64,000 nucleotides of DNA. Origin: Desulforapulum sp034007745. Its GTDB lineage: Bacteria; Desulfobacterota; Desulfobacteria; Desulfobacterales; Desulfobacteraceae. The position numbers were made by a program, and so were the translations under genes. Of this stretch, positions 9,498 to 17,170 are shown piece by piece. Positions within the stretch are counted from its first letter, which is position 1. The number at the start of each line of letters is the position of its first letter. Location of the stretch: NCBI GenBank assembly GCA_034007745.1, contig JAVEQI010000013.1:14194-78193 (forward strand), written 5' to 3'. The notes under the pieces were generated by a model that ran no database searches, was not told where the DNA came from, and worked only from the letters and a program-made list of their open reading frames with translations.

Positions 9498-9540
9498 TGT
9501 TACTCCCTAATTTAAATGGCGGTTACGACGAAAGAAAAGT

Positions 9541-9552
9541 GTATCGCGATAC
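9541..9552. promoter_or_regulatory. Perfect palindrome upstream of cooS
   Basis: GTATCGCGATAC is a 12-bp perfect dyad 44 bases before the cooS ATG. It does not match the known CooA half-site spacing. It is a candidate operator by position only. Confidence 0.35.
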
Positions 9553-9760
9553 ATTAGTGTCTTGGACATATGGGCTTAAATGAGACATCAATCTCCTTTG
9601 TTCCATGAAAAGGCTTGAATCCCCTGCCATCACCTCCTTTTTTTAAAAAAAACCTCTTAGCATCTTCCCACGCGATGGTATAAACCCTTGGTACGATTAA
9701 ATACAAGCAAGACCGATGCCACAAAGTAGTAGCGAATAATTAGTTCAACCTGAATATTGC

Positions 9761-9815
9761 TTAGGAATGCAGATTAAATAAGATGAGCAGAAATAGCGTA
9801 GAACTTGGACTCATC
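9761..9815. repeat. Dispersed repeat copy, related to 15039-15124
   Basis: The segment running from TTAGGAATGCAGATTAAATA through GAGCAGAAATAGCGTAGAACTTGG matches the right-hand part of the element at 15039-15124 (reverse strand) with few differences. Unlike that copy, it lacks the second long arm. Confidence 0.7.
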
Positions 9816-10004
9816 TACAAGGCACATTAAAGGTCCAATAGCAGCCCTATTGGGCCTTTGATGCAACACAGTAGATGGGTCAAAGGACAAGCAATTTCGT
9901 TCATGTTATTTAATTTGCGTTCCTTAGATATTGCAAATTATTTTTCAGCCTAGTATATAAGGATAAGTCCTTTAACAGTAAACAACCTCAAAAAGGAGAA
10001 AACA

Positions 10005-10187
10005 ATGACTACACCACAGCATTGCCCAGGGTTTGAGCAGTTCAGGGATCTTAAATCGTTCATCTGCAAGTGCCAGAACTGCAACGCAGAGAATGAAATA
10101 TTTTCAGACGAATTTGACAAGACCCATCTGTGCAAGGGTTGCGGCAAAGAAATTGACTTTAAAACCTGTACAACCGAACAGAAATGA
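10005..10187 (+). CDS. Small zinc-ribbon protein
   Basis: This 60-residue protein has CPGFEQF at the start, then two cysteine pairs CKCQNC and CKGC that would form a zinc ribbon or small rubredoxin-like site. An AAAGGAG stands eight bases before the ATG. It precedes the rubrerythrin-like gene by 26 bases, so the two are probably co-transcribed and linked to oxidative stress or iron handling. Its exact function is unknown. Confidence 0.72.
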   Translation: MTTPQHCPGFEQFRDLKSFICKCQNCNAENEIFSDEFDKTHLCKGCGKEIDFKTCTTEQK

Positions 10188-10213
10188 ATTAACTGACCTG
10201 AAAGGAGGTTCCA

Positions 10214-10675
10214 ATGTCGTTCAGCTACATCGATGAAATCTTTGCCTTTGCAATTGAAAAGGAAGAGGAAGCTGTTGCATTTTATATGGATCTTAGCAAG
10301 AAAGAGAAGTTTGCATCGTTAAAAGAGACCTTTATATCCTTTGCCGAAGAGGAGAAAAAACACGCTAAAATGTTAACAGATCTCTCCAAAGATTCGTCAA
10401 AGGTAGACACCTATGAGGTGAAAGCCGTCCCAGATCTTAAGATCAGCGATTATCTCGTGGATATTGAGTATGAAGAGGGGATGCTCATGCCGGACATTCT
10501 CAGGATCGCCATGAAGCGTGAGGAGCAGGCAGTTCATCTTTACCGAGACCTTGGAGACAAATCAAACGACCCGGAGCTTAAAAAAATCTTTGAGATCCTT
10601 GTTCAGGAAGAATCTAAACACAAATTAGCCCTGGAGTCCATGTACGACGACTTCCTGGCTGACAACGAAAACTGA
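10214..10675 (+). CDS. Rubrerythrin-like ferritin-family protein
   Basis: This 153-residue four-helix bundle carries two diiron half-sites: EKEEEAVAFY with EEEKKHA in the first half, and KREEQAVHLY with EESKHK in the second. Together they give the E...ExxH ligand pattern of the rubrerythrin/ferritin family. The C-terminal rubredoxin domain of classical rubrerythrin is absent; the small zinc-ribbon protein just upstream could supply an electron-transfer partner. The likely role is peroxide reduction in the cytoplasm of an anaerobe. The ATG has AAAGGAGG upstream. Confidence 0.88.
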   Translation: MSFSYIDEIFAFAIEKEEEAVAFYMDLSKKEKFASLKETFISFAEEEKKHAKMLTDLSKDSSKVDTYEVKAVPDLKISDYLVDIEYEEGMLMPDILRIAMKREEQAVHLYRDLGDKSNDPELKKIFEILVQEESKHKLALESMYDDFLADNEN

Positions 10676-10687
10676 TGGCAAGTGAGC

Positions 10688-10803
10688 AGGACTGTAAACA
10701 GTAGGTAGTAGGTAGTAGGTAGTAGGTAGTAGACAGTGGGTTGTTATTCGCACTTCAGGCTCTCCATCAGTCTACTGCCTACTATCTATCTACTACCTAC
10801 TAA
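10688..10803. repeat. Inverted arrays of 7-bp repeat AGTAGGT
   Basis: Four exact copies of AGTAGGT from about 10701 are followed, after some 45 bases, by degenerate reverse-complement copies (CTACTGCCTACTATC...). The whole can fold as one long hairpin. The right arm reaches into the last codons of isocitrate dehydrogenase: its TAG stop is part of a repeat unit. Confidence 0.8.
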
Positions 10804-12022
10804 GCCGGTCACAAACAGCCCTTGCAAATGCAGAACATTTCACCTCCACGGCCCCGGGAATCTGACGGGCAAGGTCATAGGTAACAATTTTTTCCAATAT
10901 AGTCCGCTCAAGGGCCCTGGTTATTTTTTCGGCGGCCCTATTCCACCCCAGATACTCTAGCATCATCACCCCGGATAGAATCAATGAACTGGGGTTTACC
11001 CGGTCAAGCCCAGCATACTTTGGAGCGGTTCCGTGGGTCGCCTCAAAAAAGGCAATTCCATCGCCCATGTTAGCCCCGGGAGAAAGGCCAATTCCTCCCA
11101 CCTGGGCTGCCAGGGCGTCTGAGACATAGTCCCCGTTAAGGTTGGGGGCTGCGATCACGTCGTACTCATCGGGCCTCAACAGCAGCTGCTGAAACAGGTT
11201 GTCTGCAATTCTGTCCTTGATAACAATCCTTCCAGGGGGGATGTTTCCGTCAAAACGTTCAAACAGCTCTTCTTCGGTGATGGTTTGATCGGAAAAATGC
11301 TCCGCAGCCACCTCATACCCCCAGCGCTTAAAGGCACCTTCTGTGAACTTCATTATATTTCCCTTGTGCATGAGGGTGACACTGGTACGATTGTTCTGCA
11401 CGGCAAACTCAATGGCCCTTGCAACAAGGCGCCGGGTATTGGACCGGCTCATGGGTTTAACACCAATCCCTGTATCCGGGGCAAGCTCTATCCCCCGTTT
11501 GGATAGAAAATCAATCATCTCCAGGGCATCCTTTGAACCTGCCTCCCACTCGATCCCCCGGTAAAGATCCTCCATGTTTTCCCGGAAAATAACCATGTCG
11601 ATCAGTTCCGGCGATTTCACAGGACTTGGGACACCCGGGATATAACGTATGGGTCTTACCCCGCAAAAGAGCTCAAGCTCCTGGCGAAGGGCAACATTGA
11701 TGCTTCGCTGCCCCTCGCCCACGGGAGTTGTCAGGGGACCCTTAATGGCGATCCCGTACTTTTTTACCGCATCCAGGGTCGCCTGGGGCAGCCATTGCCT
11801 GGAGCGCTTATAGGACTTTTCACCGGCAAACACCTCGACGAATTGAATCTTTTTTTTATCTCCATAGGCAGCCTCAATCCCGGTTTCCAGAACCATCCTT
11901 GCAGCATGCCATACATCGGGGCCGATGCCGTCCCCCTCAACAAAGGGAATTACTGGAAAATCAACCGTACCGGGAGCATCTTCGCCTCTTATTGTTCCGC
12001 CATTTCCATCGCTTGCCTGAAC
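10793..12022 (-). CDS. icd: NADP-type isocitrate dehydrogenase
   Basis: This 409-residue enzyme oxidatively decarboxylates isocitrate to 2-oxoglutarate. Seen motifs are FVEGDGIGPDV at the N-terminus, the substrate-loop RSINVALRQ, SRSNTRRLVARA and NLNGDYVSDALAAQVGG, all as in bacterial Icd. The ATG at 12022 is chosen because GGGGAGGAG precedes it and the length matches the family; an ATG at 12064 is the alternative. It ends the operon that contains citrate synthase, supplying 2-oxoglutarate for glutamate. The stop codon lies inside a 7-bp repeat array, so the last residues may have been altered by repeat insertion. Confidence 0.93.
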   Translation of the reverse strand, partial: VQASDGNGGTIRGEDAPGTVDFPVIPFVEGDGIGPDVWHAARMVLETGIEAAYGDKKKIQFVEVFAGEKSYKRSRQWLPQATLDAVKKYGIAIKGPLTTPVGEGQRSINVALRQELELFCGVRPIRYIPGVPSPVKSPELIDMVIFRENMEDLYRGIEWEAGSKDALEMIDFLSKRGIELAPDTGIGVKPMSRSNTRRLVARAIEFAVQNNRTSVTLMHKGNIMKFTEGAFKRWGYEVAAEHFSDQTITEEELFERFDGNIPPGRIVIKDRIADNLFQQLLLRPDEYDVIAAPNLNGDYVSDALAAQVGGIGLSPGANMGDGIAFFEATHGTAPKYAGLDRVNPSSLILSGVMMLEYLGWNRAAEKITRALERTILEKIVTYDLARQIPGAVEVKCSAFARAVCDRLSR

Positions 12023-12101
12023 CATGGGCTCCTCCCCGTTGATTTTGCAACTTTTAGGTGTCATTTTCAAAATCCCGTTCCCCCATATCTGAAACCCGGG
12101 A

Positions 12102-12737
12102 CTAATCCTTAAAAACCAGCTTGCCGCCAATAAAACCGGCAACACCGGCAGAGGCGAGCATCACCACGTTCAGCACAATAAAGATCAAGGCTTTGGACGA
12201 GAAAATAACATCCGGCTGCAAGAGAAACCAGATAACCGAGACCAGGCACAAAACCGTTGTAACAGTTGCGGCAGCGATCTTGATCTGAAACATGGTTGTA
12301 AGGGCGCTGTTATACTTTTTCTGCCACTCAACAACCCCTGCAGCAAGAACCACAGGAAGTGAAAGGAGAACAAACACAAGATTGTAAAATCCCGCCTTTG
12401 CCATGGTTGCGCTGCCCGACAAAAATGCGAGGATAAAAAGTACCGCAACTACGGGCAGTATACCGTTGGGGAAATGAACCGAGACCGGATGAAGGTGGTG
12501 CTTGAGCGTCAAAGACTTTATCAGCTCAAGGCCTTTGGCAGGTTTTTCCACGGCAGCTGCAGAAGAAGAGGCTGAAGCTGGGGGGCTGTCAGATTTGGCT
12601 TGATCCGATTTGGTTTCATCTGGTGCCGGCTCTATCTCTACAAACCTTGAGGCAGGTACGTTGCAGATGGGACATCTTTCAGGGGGGGCATCTCCCTCGT
12701 GAATATAGTTGCAGACAGTACATCTCCATCGTTTCAT
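12102..12737 (-). CDS. Rubredoxin-like domain fused to a DUF2231-type membrane protein
   Basis: This 211-residue protein begins with a rubredoxin-like metal site (WRCTVCNYIHEG and ERCPICN, residues about 4-27). A low-complexity Ser/Ala linker follows, then four membrane helices starting at HPVSVHFPNG, typical of DUF2231 proteins. The iron or zinc site would face the cytoplasm next to a membrane domain that may bind haem (conserved His), but that is not proven here. It sits between citrate synthase and isocitrate dehydrogenase in the operon. Confidence 0.75.
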   Translation of the reverse strand: MKRWRCTVCNYIHEGDAPPERCPICNVPASRFVEIEPAPDETKSDQAKSDSPPASASSSAAAVEKPAKGLELIKSLTLKHHLHPVSVHFPNGILPVVAVLFILAFLSGSATMAKAGFYNLVFVLLSLPVVLAAGVVEWQKKYNSALTTMFQIKIAAATVTTVLCLVSVIWFLLQPDVIFSSKALIFIVLNVVMLASAGVAGFIGGKLVFKD

Positions 12738-12784
12738 CGACTGATTTTCTCCTTATTAATATGGGTAATAGTATGGGCAGCAGT

Positions 12785-13969
12785 TTATCGCTTTTCCATC
12801 TCAACAAACGAGCACTCTTCAGGTCCGCAATAGTCTCCCACATAGGCCGCTCCCGGCCGGTAAAGGGCAGGGGCAGGGGCCGCAGTGGCAAACTTTTCCT
12901 CGATTACATGGGCGGCCCATCCCGGAACCCTTGCAAGGGCAAACACAGGGGTAAACAGATCCATTGGAATGCCCATGGCATAGAAAAGCGAGGCACTGTA
13001 AAAATCCACGTTCACAAAGATATCCCTTCCCTTTTTCTCCCTAAACCGTTGTTTCGCAACCTGTTCAAGCCTGGTGGAAAGCTCGAACCACAGGGGCTGG
13101 TCCACCATTTCACCCATTTTTTTCGCCATGGGTGCTAAAACGGCGGCCCTGGGATCATCCACCTGATACACGGCATGGCCGAGCCCCATGATCTTTTTGC
13201 CCGAATCAAGGGCCTCGTTAACATAGGCGTCTATGTTGTCAACGGTTTTAATAACCTTGAGCATCTCCATGACTCTGACATTGGCGCCTCCATGGAGTTC
13301 TCCAGACAGGGATCCAACGGCCGCCGACACCGCAGCATAGATGTGGGCACGGGAGGATACCACCTGCCGGGCAGTAAAGGTCGAGGCGTTAAAGGAGTGC
13401 TCGGCATGGAGCACCAGGGCCGTGTCAAAAAAATCAACGACAGAAGCCTGGGGACGTTTGCCCGTGAGCATGTAGAGAAAATTTTCTGCATGCCCCAGGC
13501 TGTTGTCCGGTTCCACCGCCTCCTGCCCTTTTCTAATGCGATGCCAGGCCGCTATCAATGAAGCTGTTTTGGCCACCAGGGACTCGGCACTTGCAAGGGT
13601 GGACTCCATCGTGTTTGCTCCTGCATCTGCATCCTCCTGAACCAGAAGAGAAACCCCCGCCTGGAGGACATCCATGGGATTTGCATCCGGTTGAAGGCTC
13701 TGTAAAACACCCAGAATGGCCGGTGAAAGCCGGCGCTTATTTTTCAACCTTCCGGAAAAAACCTCAAGCTCCTTTTTTTTCGGAAGTCTCTCATGGAGAA
13801 GGAGAAACACAACCTCTTCAAACGAGGCATTTCGGGCAAGTTCCGTGGCAAGATACCCCCGATAAATCAGCTTGCCGGCCTTAGCGTCCACCTGGCTGAT
13901 CCTTGTACTTGCGACCTCGATCCCCCTCAAACCTGTATTTAATGTGGGTGTGCACTCAAACTCATCCAT
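12785..13969 (-). CDS. Citrate synthase
   Basis: This 394-residue enzyme condenses acetyl-CoA and oxaloacetate. The catalytic His/His/Asp regions are present as AEHSFNASTF, MGLGHAVYQVDDPRA and NVDFYSASLF. It resembles the short Si-type (CitZ/PrpC-like) enzymes; a 2-methylcitrate activity cannot be excluded. It is co-transcribed with FTR and glutaredoxin upstream and Icd downstream, giving the oxidative half-branch from acetyl-CoA to 2-oxoglutarate (aconitase is elsewhere). The ATG at 13969 lies 14 bases after the FTR stop. Confidence 0.92.
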   Translation of the reverse strand: MDEFECTPTLNTGLRGIEVASTRISQVDAKAGKLIYRGYLATELARNASFEEVVFLLLHERLPKKKELEVFSGRLKNKRRLSPAILGVLQSLQPDANPMDVLQAGVSLLVQEDADAGANTMESTLASAESLVAKTASLIAAWHRIRKGQEAVEPDNSLGHAENFLYMLTGKRPQASVVDFFDTALVLHAEHSFNASTFTARQVVSSRAHIYAAVSAAVGSLSGELHGGANVRVMEMLKVIKTVDNIDAYVNEALDSGKKIMGLGHAVYQVDDPRAAVLAPMAKKMGEMVDQPLWFELSTRLEQVAKQRFREKKGRDIFVNVDFYSASLFYAMGIPMDLFTPVFALARVPGWAAHVIEEKFATAAPAPALYRPGAAYVGDYCGPEECSFVEMEKR

Positions 13970-13983
13970 TATTGATCTCCCTG

Positions 13984-14313
13984 TTAAGCCATTTTATCCG
14001 GATCCCTGCGTTCAGGCACATATTTGGGCTCTATCTCGCCTTGATTATATGCCTTGGACACATAAAGACCGCAATAGCAGGAACCATACTCAGCAACATC
14101 AGGTTCCCGATAATCGCAGGGGCAGAAAATGTCTCGGTCTTTTTCCCGGTCTCCTGAGGCAAGCCTGCACGGGCAAGCCATGTATCCATAGGTTTCCTTG
14201 TTCTGGAGAAGGGCCTCGAGGAGTTCATACACGAGGCTCTTGTCCTGGTTAAAGAAATAACCCCTGGGTTCGTGTATCTTTTTAAGATTTTCGTATAGAT
14301 CCTTAATCTCCAT
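13984..14313 (-). CDS. Ferredoxin-thioredoxin reductase catalytic chain
   Basis: This 109-residue protein carries the complete ligand set of FTR catalytic subunits: ACPCRLA, IFCPCDYREPDV and GSCYCGLYV. These hold the [4Fe-4S] cluster and the redox disulfide that passes ferredoxin electrons to a thiol protein. It overlaps the upstream glutaredoxin gene by 11 bases. The natural partner is therefore that glutaredoxin-like protein. No variable (alpha) FTR chain is adjacent, as is usual outside cyanobacteria and plants. Confidence 0.9.
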   Translation of the reverse strand: MEIKDLYENLKKIHEPRGYFFNQDKSLVYELLEALLQNKETYGYMACPCRLASGDREKDRDIFCPCDYREPDVAEYGSCYCGLYVSKAYNQGEIEPKYVPERRDPDKMA

Positions 14314-14572
14314 CCTTTATTCCCAGAGCCTCCCTGATTTTATCCTCTTTGAATCCCACAATAACGGTGTCCCCGATTTTAATGGTGGGAAACGAACATC
14401 GAGGGTTCAACTCTTTGACGTCTGCGATAATCGCCTTTCTGTCCTCGCCTGTAAGCTTATCCACGTTCACAAACTCGTAGCTGACATTGCACTCATCAAG
14501 AAATCGTTTGGCAGCCTTGCAATGACTACATGTGCTCAACGCATACAGTTTTGTCTTGTCATGTTCCATCAT
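14303..14572 (-). CDS. Glutaredoxin-like protein
   Basis: This 89-residue thioredoxin-fold protein has active site CSHC near residue 15-18, followed by the cis-proline SFPTIKIGD and VVGFKEDKI. It is likely reduced by the ferredoxin-thioredoxin reductase chain encoded immediately downstream. It overlaps the upstream zinc-ribbon gene by four bases (ATGA). Confidence 0.88.
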   Translation of the reverse strand: MMEHDKTKLYALSTCSHCKAAKRFLDECNVSYEFVNVDKLTGEDRKAIIADVKELNPRCSFPTIKIGDTVIVGFKEDKIREALGIKDGD

Positions 14573-14775
14573 AGATCCTTTGCTCTACATTCCTTGTCCC
14601 ACTCAGGGCATGCCTCTTCCATCGGCGTTTTGTAGTGTTCCAGACACTCGGTGCACTCCATCTCCACATTGGGAACATCGCCGAACCTCTCCTTTATCTC
14701 TTCCGGGCTAAGGTTTGAAACTGCGCTGCAGCCGCACTGGGGACAGGATGTCTTGATTCTGTATTTTTTGCTCAT
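14569..14775 (-). CDS. Small cysteine-rich zinc-ribbon protein
   Basis: This 68-residue protein has CPQCGC near residues 11-16, CTEC near 41-44 and two further cysteines toward the C-terminus. That suggests a zinc ribbon or a small metal site. It is the first gene of the redox/TCA operon and overlaps the glutaredoxin gene. The function is unknown. Its first part is duplicated on the other side of the N gap, which is probably an assembly effect. Confidence 0.7.
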   Translation of the reverse strand: MSKKYRIKTSCPQCGCSAVSNLSPEEIKERFGDVPNVEMECTECLEHYKTPMEEACPEWDKECRAKDL

Positions 14776-14807
14776 AACAATCTCCTCTATTTTTAACTTT
14801 TAACAAT
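14681..14807. repeat. 127-bp direct repeat, left copy, flanking the N gap
   Basis: This 127-bp stretch is identical to 14908-15034. It covers the 5' part of the small zinc-ribbon gene and its leader. The two copies flank exactly 100 Ns. Confidence 0.9.
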
Positions 14808-14907
14808 NNNNNNNNNNNNNNNNNNNNNNNNNNNNNNNNNNNNNNNNNNNNNNNNNNNNNNNNNNNNNNNNNNNNNNNNNNNNNNNNNNNNNNNNNNNNN
14901 NNNNNNN
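14808..14907. other. Assembly gap of 100 Ns
   Basis: There are exactly 100 undetermined bases, the usual placeholder length. Because the flanks are identical over 127 bp, the two contigs probably overlap and the gap may contain no real missing sequence. Confidence 0.95.
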
Positions 14908-15034
14908 CCGAACCTCTCCTTTATCTCTTCCGGGCTAAGGTTTGAAACTGCGCTGCAGCCGCACTGGGGACAGGATGTCTTGATTCTGTATTTTTTGCTC
15001 ATAACAATCTCCTCTATTTTTAACTTTTAACAAT
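14908..15034. repeat. 127-bp direct repeat, right copy
   Basis: This is an exact second copy of 14681-14807. It would encode a truncated duplicate of the small zinc-ribbon protein (ATG at 15002), which should not be counted as a gene. Confidence 0.9.
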
Positions 15035-15038
15035 ACAA

Positions 15039-15124
15039 GGCGTTAGGATTGCAGATTAAATTAAGGCAAACCAAAGTTCGACGCTATTTCTGCTCGTCTT
15101 AATTTAATCTGCAATCCTAACGCC
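15039..15124. repeat. 86-bp element with perfect 27-bp inverted repeats
   Basis: The arms 15039-15065 and 15098-15124 are perfect 27-bp reverse complements (GGCGTTAGGATTGCAG...) around a 32-base loop. The right arm plus loop recurs at 9761-9815. The element looks like a small non-autonomous palindromic repeat. The remaining part of 15035-15331 has no coding sequence. Confidence 0.88.
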
Positions 15125-15331
15125 AACCATAAACGATTAAATCTGATTCGTGCTCTTTCAATACAACACCACATTTTAAACAAAATGAAAATACTTTTGT
15201 ATTCCAGATAAAAAAATTATACAATTTCCGTACCATTAATTTGCGTAATCTGCTGCACTACTGACAATAAACATCGAAACTCTGTACGAGTGGAAAAAAC
15301 CGCCTGTTTTATCCTAATGGAGGGAAAACTA

Positions 15332-16489
15332 ATGACAGACTGGTACTGCACACTGTGCGACACAAACAGCAATCTCCCTGAAAAACCCGACACCTGCCCC
15401 AATTGCGGAGCCGACGAAATCATGATCTTAGACCCAGATCAGGGGATTCCAGCCACCCCCGAGGATGTCAGGGACATTGCCAGAAAACGTCTCAAGGGCA
15501 TATGCGCAGCCTATCCGGCCTGTGACGGCAACTTTGATAAGATATGCCAGAAGGAGGCCTATGGCAAGCCCATCGGTTTTGGCGGGGCAGGCCAGGGAGC
15601 AGGCTTCCGGGCCAACGCCCTTGCCCTTTTAAATATCCGGTTCAAGACCCGGGTTGTTGGCGAACATGCAGAACCTGAAACCCGGACAAGTTTTCTTGGC
15701 ATCAATCTCGATTTTCCCGTAATGCCGGCATCCACAGCCGGTATTGAGCGGTACAACAACGTGGTCAGGGAGGTGGATTTCTGCCGGGCAGTGGTAAGGG
15801 GAGCAAGCCAGGCAGGCACCATTGGCTGGCGGGGCGACACCTGGTTTTACACCCCAGAAGAGAACCCAGCCCTCCAGGCCCTTAAACAGGAAAAGGGGTA
15901 TGGTATTCCCATTTTCAAACCAAGGGCCCAGGATGTGCTCAAACGACTGATCTCCATGGCCGAAGAAACGGGCTGCCCTGCGGTTGGCATCGACCTTGAC
16001 GGATGCGGCTCCACAATCATGGCAAAACACGGCCAGCCAGTATTCAGGAAAAGCGCTGCCGAAATAAGAGAACTTGTTGAATTTTCGTCCCTGCCGTTTA
16101 TTGCCAAGGGAATCATGGATCCAGATGATGCCGAAGGATGCGCCGAAGCGGGGGTAAAAGTGGTTTCCGTGTCCAACCACGGGGGAAGGGTCCTTGACTC
16201 GGTTCCGGGTACGGCAGAGGTGCTGCCCCTCATCGTTGACCGCCTGGACAAACGAGTCCTGATCACGGCCGACGGAGGAGTCAGGACAGGGTATGACGTG
16301 TTAAAGATGCTTGCCCTGGGGGCAGATGCGGTTCTCCTGGGAAGGGACATCATCCGGGCCGCTGTGGGCGGAGGAAGCCTTGGGGTAAAAATCCATCTTG
16401 ACCACATCCACAAAATACTCAAGAAAGCCCTTTTCATGACAGGCCTTAAAAACGTAAAAGACGCCGATGGCAAAATCCTGTTCCCCTAG
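15332..16489 (+). CDS. FMN-dependent alpha-hydroxy-acid oxidoreductase with N-terminal zinc ribbon
   Basis: This 385-residue protein starts with a rubredoxin/zinc-ribbon module (WYCTLCDTN...CPNCGAD, residues 4-30). A region with extra cysteines (GICAAYPACDG, DKIC) follows. The C-terminal TIM barrel has the hydroxyacid-oxidase signature VSNHGGRVLDS, with the catalytic His, and ADGGVRTGYDV plus LLGRD for FMN phosphate. It would oxidise a 2-hydroxy acid such as lactate and pass electrons on, perhaps through the metal site. The ATG at 15332 has GGAGG before it; an upstream in-frame ATG at 15290 lacks one. Confidence 0.82.
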   Translation: MTDWYCTLCDTNSNLPEKPDTCPNCGADEIMILDPDQGIPATPEDVRDIARKRLKGICAAYPACDGNFDKICQKEAYGKPIGFGGAGQGAGFRANALALLNIRFKTRVVGEHAEPETRTSFLGINLDFPVMPASTAGIERYNNVVREVDFCRAVVRGASQAGTIGWRGDTWFYTPEENPALQALKQEKGYGIPIFKPRAQDVLKRLISMAEETGCPAVGIDLDGCGSTIMAKHGQPVFRKSAAEIRELVEFSSLPFIAKGIMDPDDAEGCAEAGVKVVSVSNHGGRVLDSVPGTAEVLPLIVDRLDKRVLITADGGVRTGYDVLKMLALGADAVLLGRDIIRAAVGGGSLGVKIHLDHIHKILKKALFMTGLKNVKDADGKILFP

Positions 16490-16586
16490 GGGCTGCCCCC
16501 TGCCATTGACAATCTGTCACAATGTGGTATTTTTATTTTTATGATGCACCAACGAAGGGGCCAAACAAAAATTTAAGGAGTTAACC

Positions 16587-17150
16587 ATGTGGGAATATAC
16601 GGATAAGGTAAAGGATCATTTTTTAAACCCAAGAAACGTTGGGGCAATGGAAAACCCGGATGCAGTTGGAGAGACAGGGTCTCTTTCCTGCGGAGACGCC
16701 CTGAAACTGTTCCTGAAGATAAACAAGAATGACAGAATAACCGACGCAAGCTTCATGACCTTTGGATGTGCCAGTGCCGTTGCCTCCTCATCGGCCCTAA
16801 CCGAGATGGTGAAAGGGATCACCCTGGATGATGCTTTGAAGATAACCAACGACGACATCGCAGACTACCTTGACGGGCTTCCCAAGGCTAAGATGCACTG
16901 CTCAGTCATGGGCCAGGATGCCCTGAGAAAGGCCATTAACAACTACAGGGGCATTCAGATAATGGAGAAGCCGGGCAATGTTGTTTGCGAATGTTTTGGT
17001 GTCACAGACATTGAGATCATCAACGCAGTAAAGGCAAACCACCTGGAATCGGCCGAAGACGTCACAGGTTACCTAAAGGCCGGCGGCGGCTGCGGGAACT
17101 GCCTGGAAAGAATTGAAGAAATTGTTGAAGCGGCAAAAGCTGAGGCATGA
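16587..17150 (+). CDS. nifU: NifU-like Fe-S cluster scaffold
   Basis: This 187-residue protein joins an IscU-like scaffold domain to a BFD-like [2Fe-2S] domain. The scaffold cysteines lie in LSCGDAL, FGCASAVASSSALTEM and MHCSVMG; the second domain has VCECFGVTD and GGGCGNC. It lacks the C-terminal Nfu domain of full NifU. It precedes the cysteine desulfurase gene with the stop near the desulfurase start, forming a minimal NIF-type Fe-S assembly operon. In strict anaerobes such a pair is the housekeeping system. Confidence 0.92.
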   Translation: MWEYTDKVKDHFLNPRNVGAMENPDAVGETGSLSCGDALKLFLKINKNDRITDASFMTFGCASAVASSSALTEMVKGITLDDALKITNDDIADYLDGLPKAKMHCSVMGQDALRKAINNYRGIQIMEKPGNVVCECFGVTDIEIINAVKANHLESAEDVTGYLKAGGGCGNCLERIEEIVEAAKAEA

Positions 17151-17170
17151 AAAACCAGGGGAGGAACGGG

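Larger units (their letters stand above)
9498..10004. other. Divergent intergenic region upstream of cooS
   Basis: These 507 bases separate cooS (minus) and the zinc-ribbon gene (plus) and should hold both promoters. Structured parts are the palindrome at 9541-9552, a dispersed-repeat copy at 9761-9815 and a hairpin at 9829-9859 (AAAGGTCCAATA / TATTGGGCCTTT). No open frame with coding character is seen. Confidence 0.6.

Noticed and set aside
14793..15002. Open frame running through the N gap that repeats the small zinc-ribbon protein start
   Set aside because: It is created by the duplicated 127-bp contig end and unknown bases; it is an assembly artefact, not a second gene.
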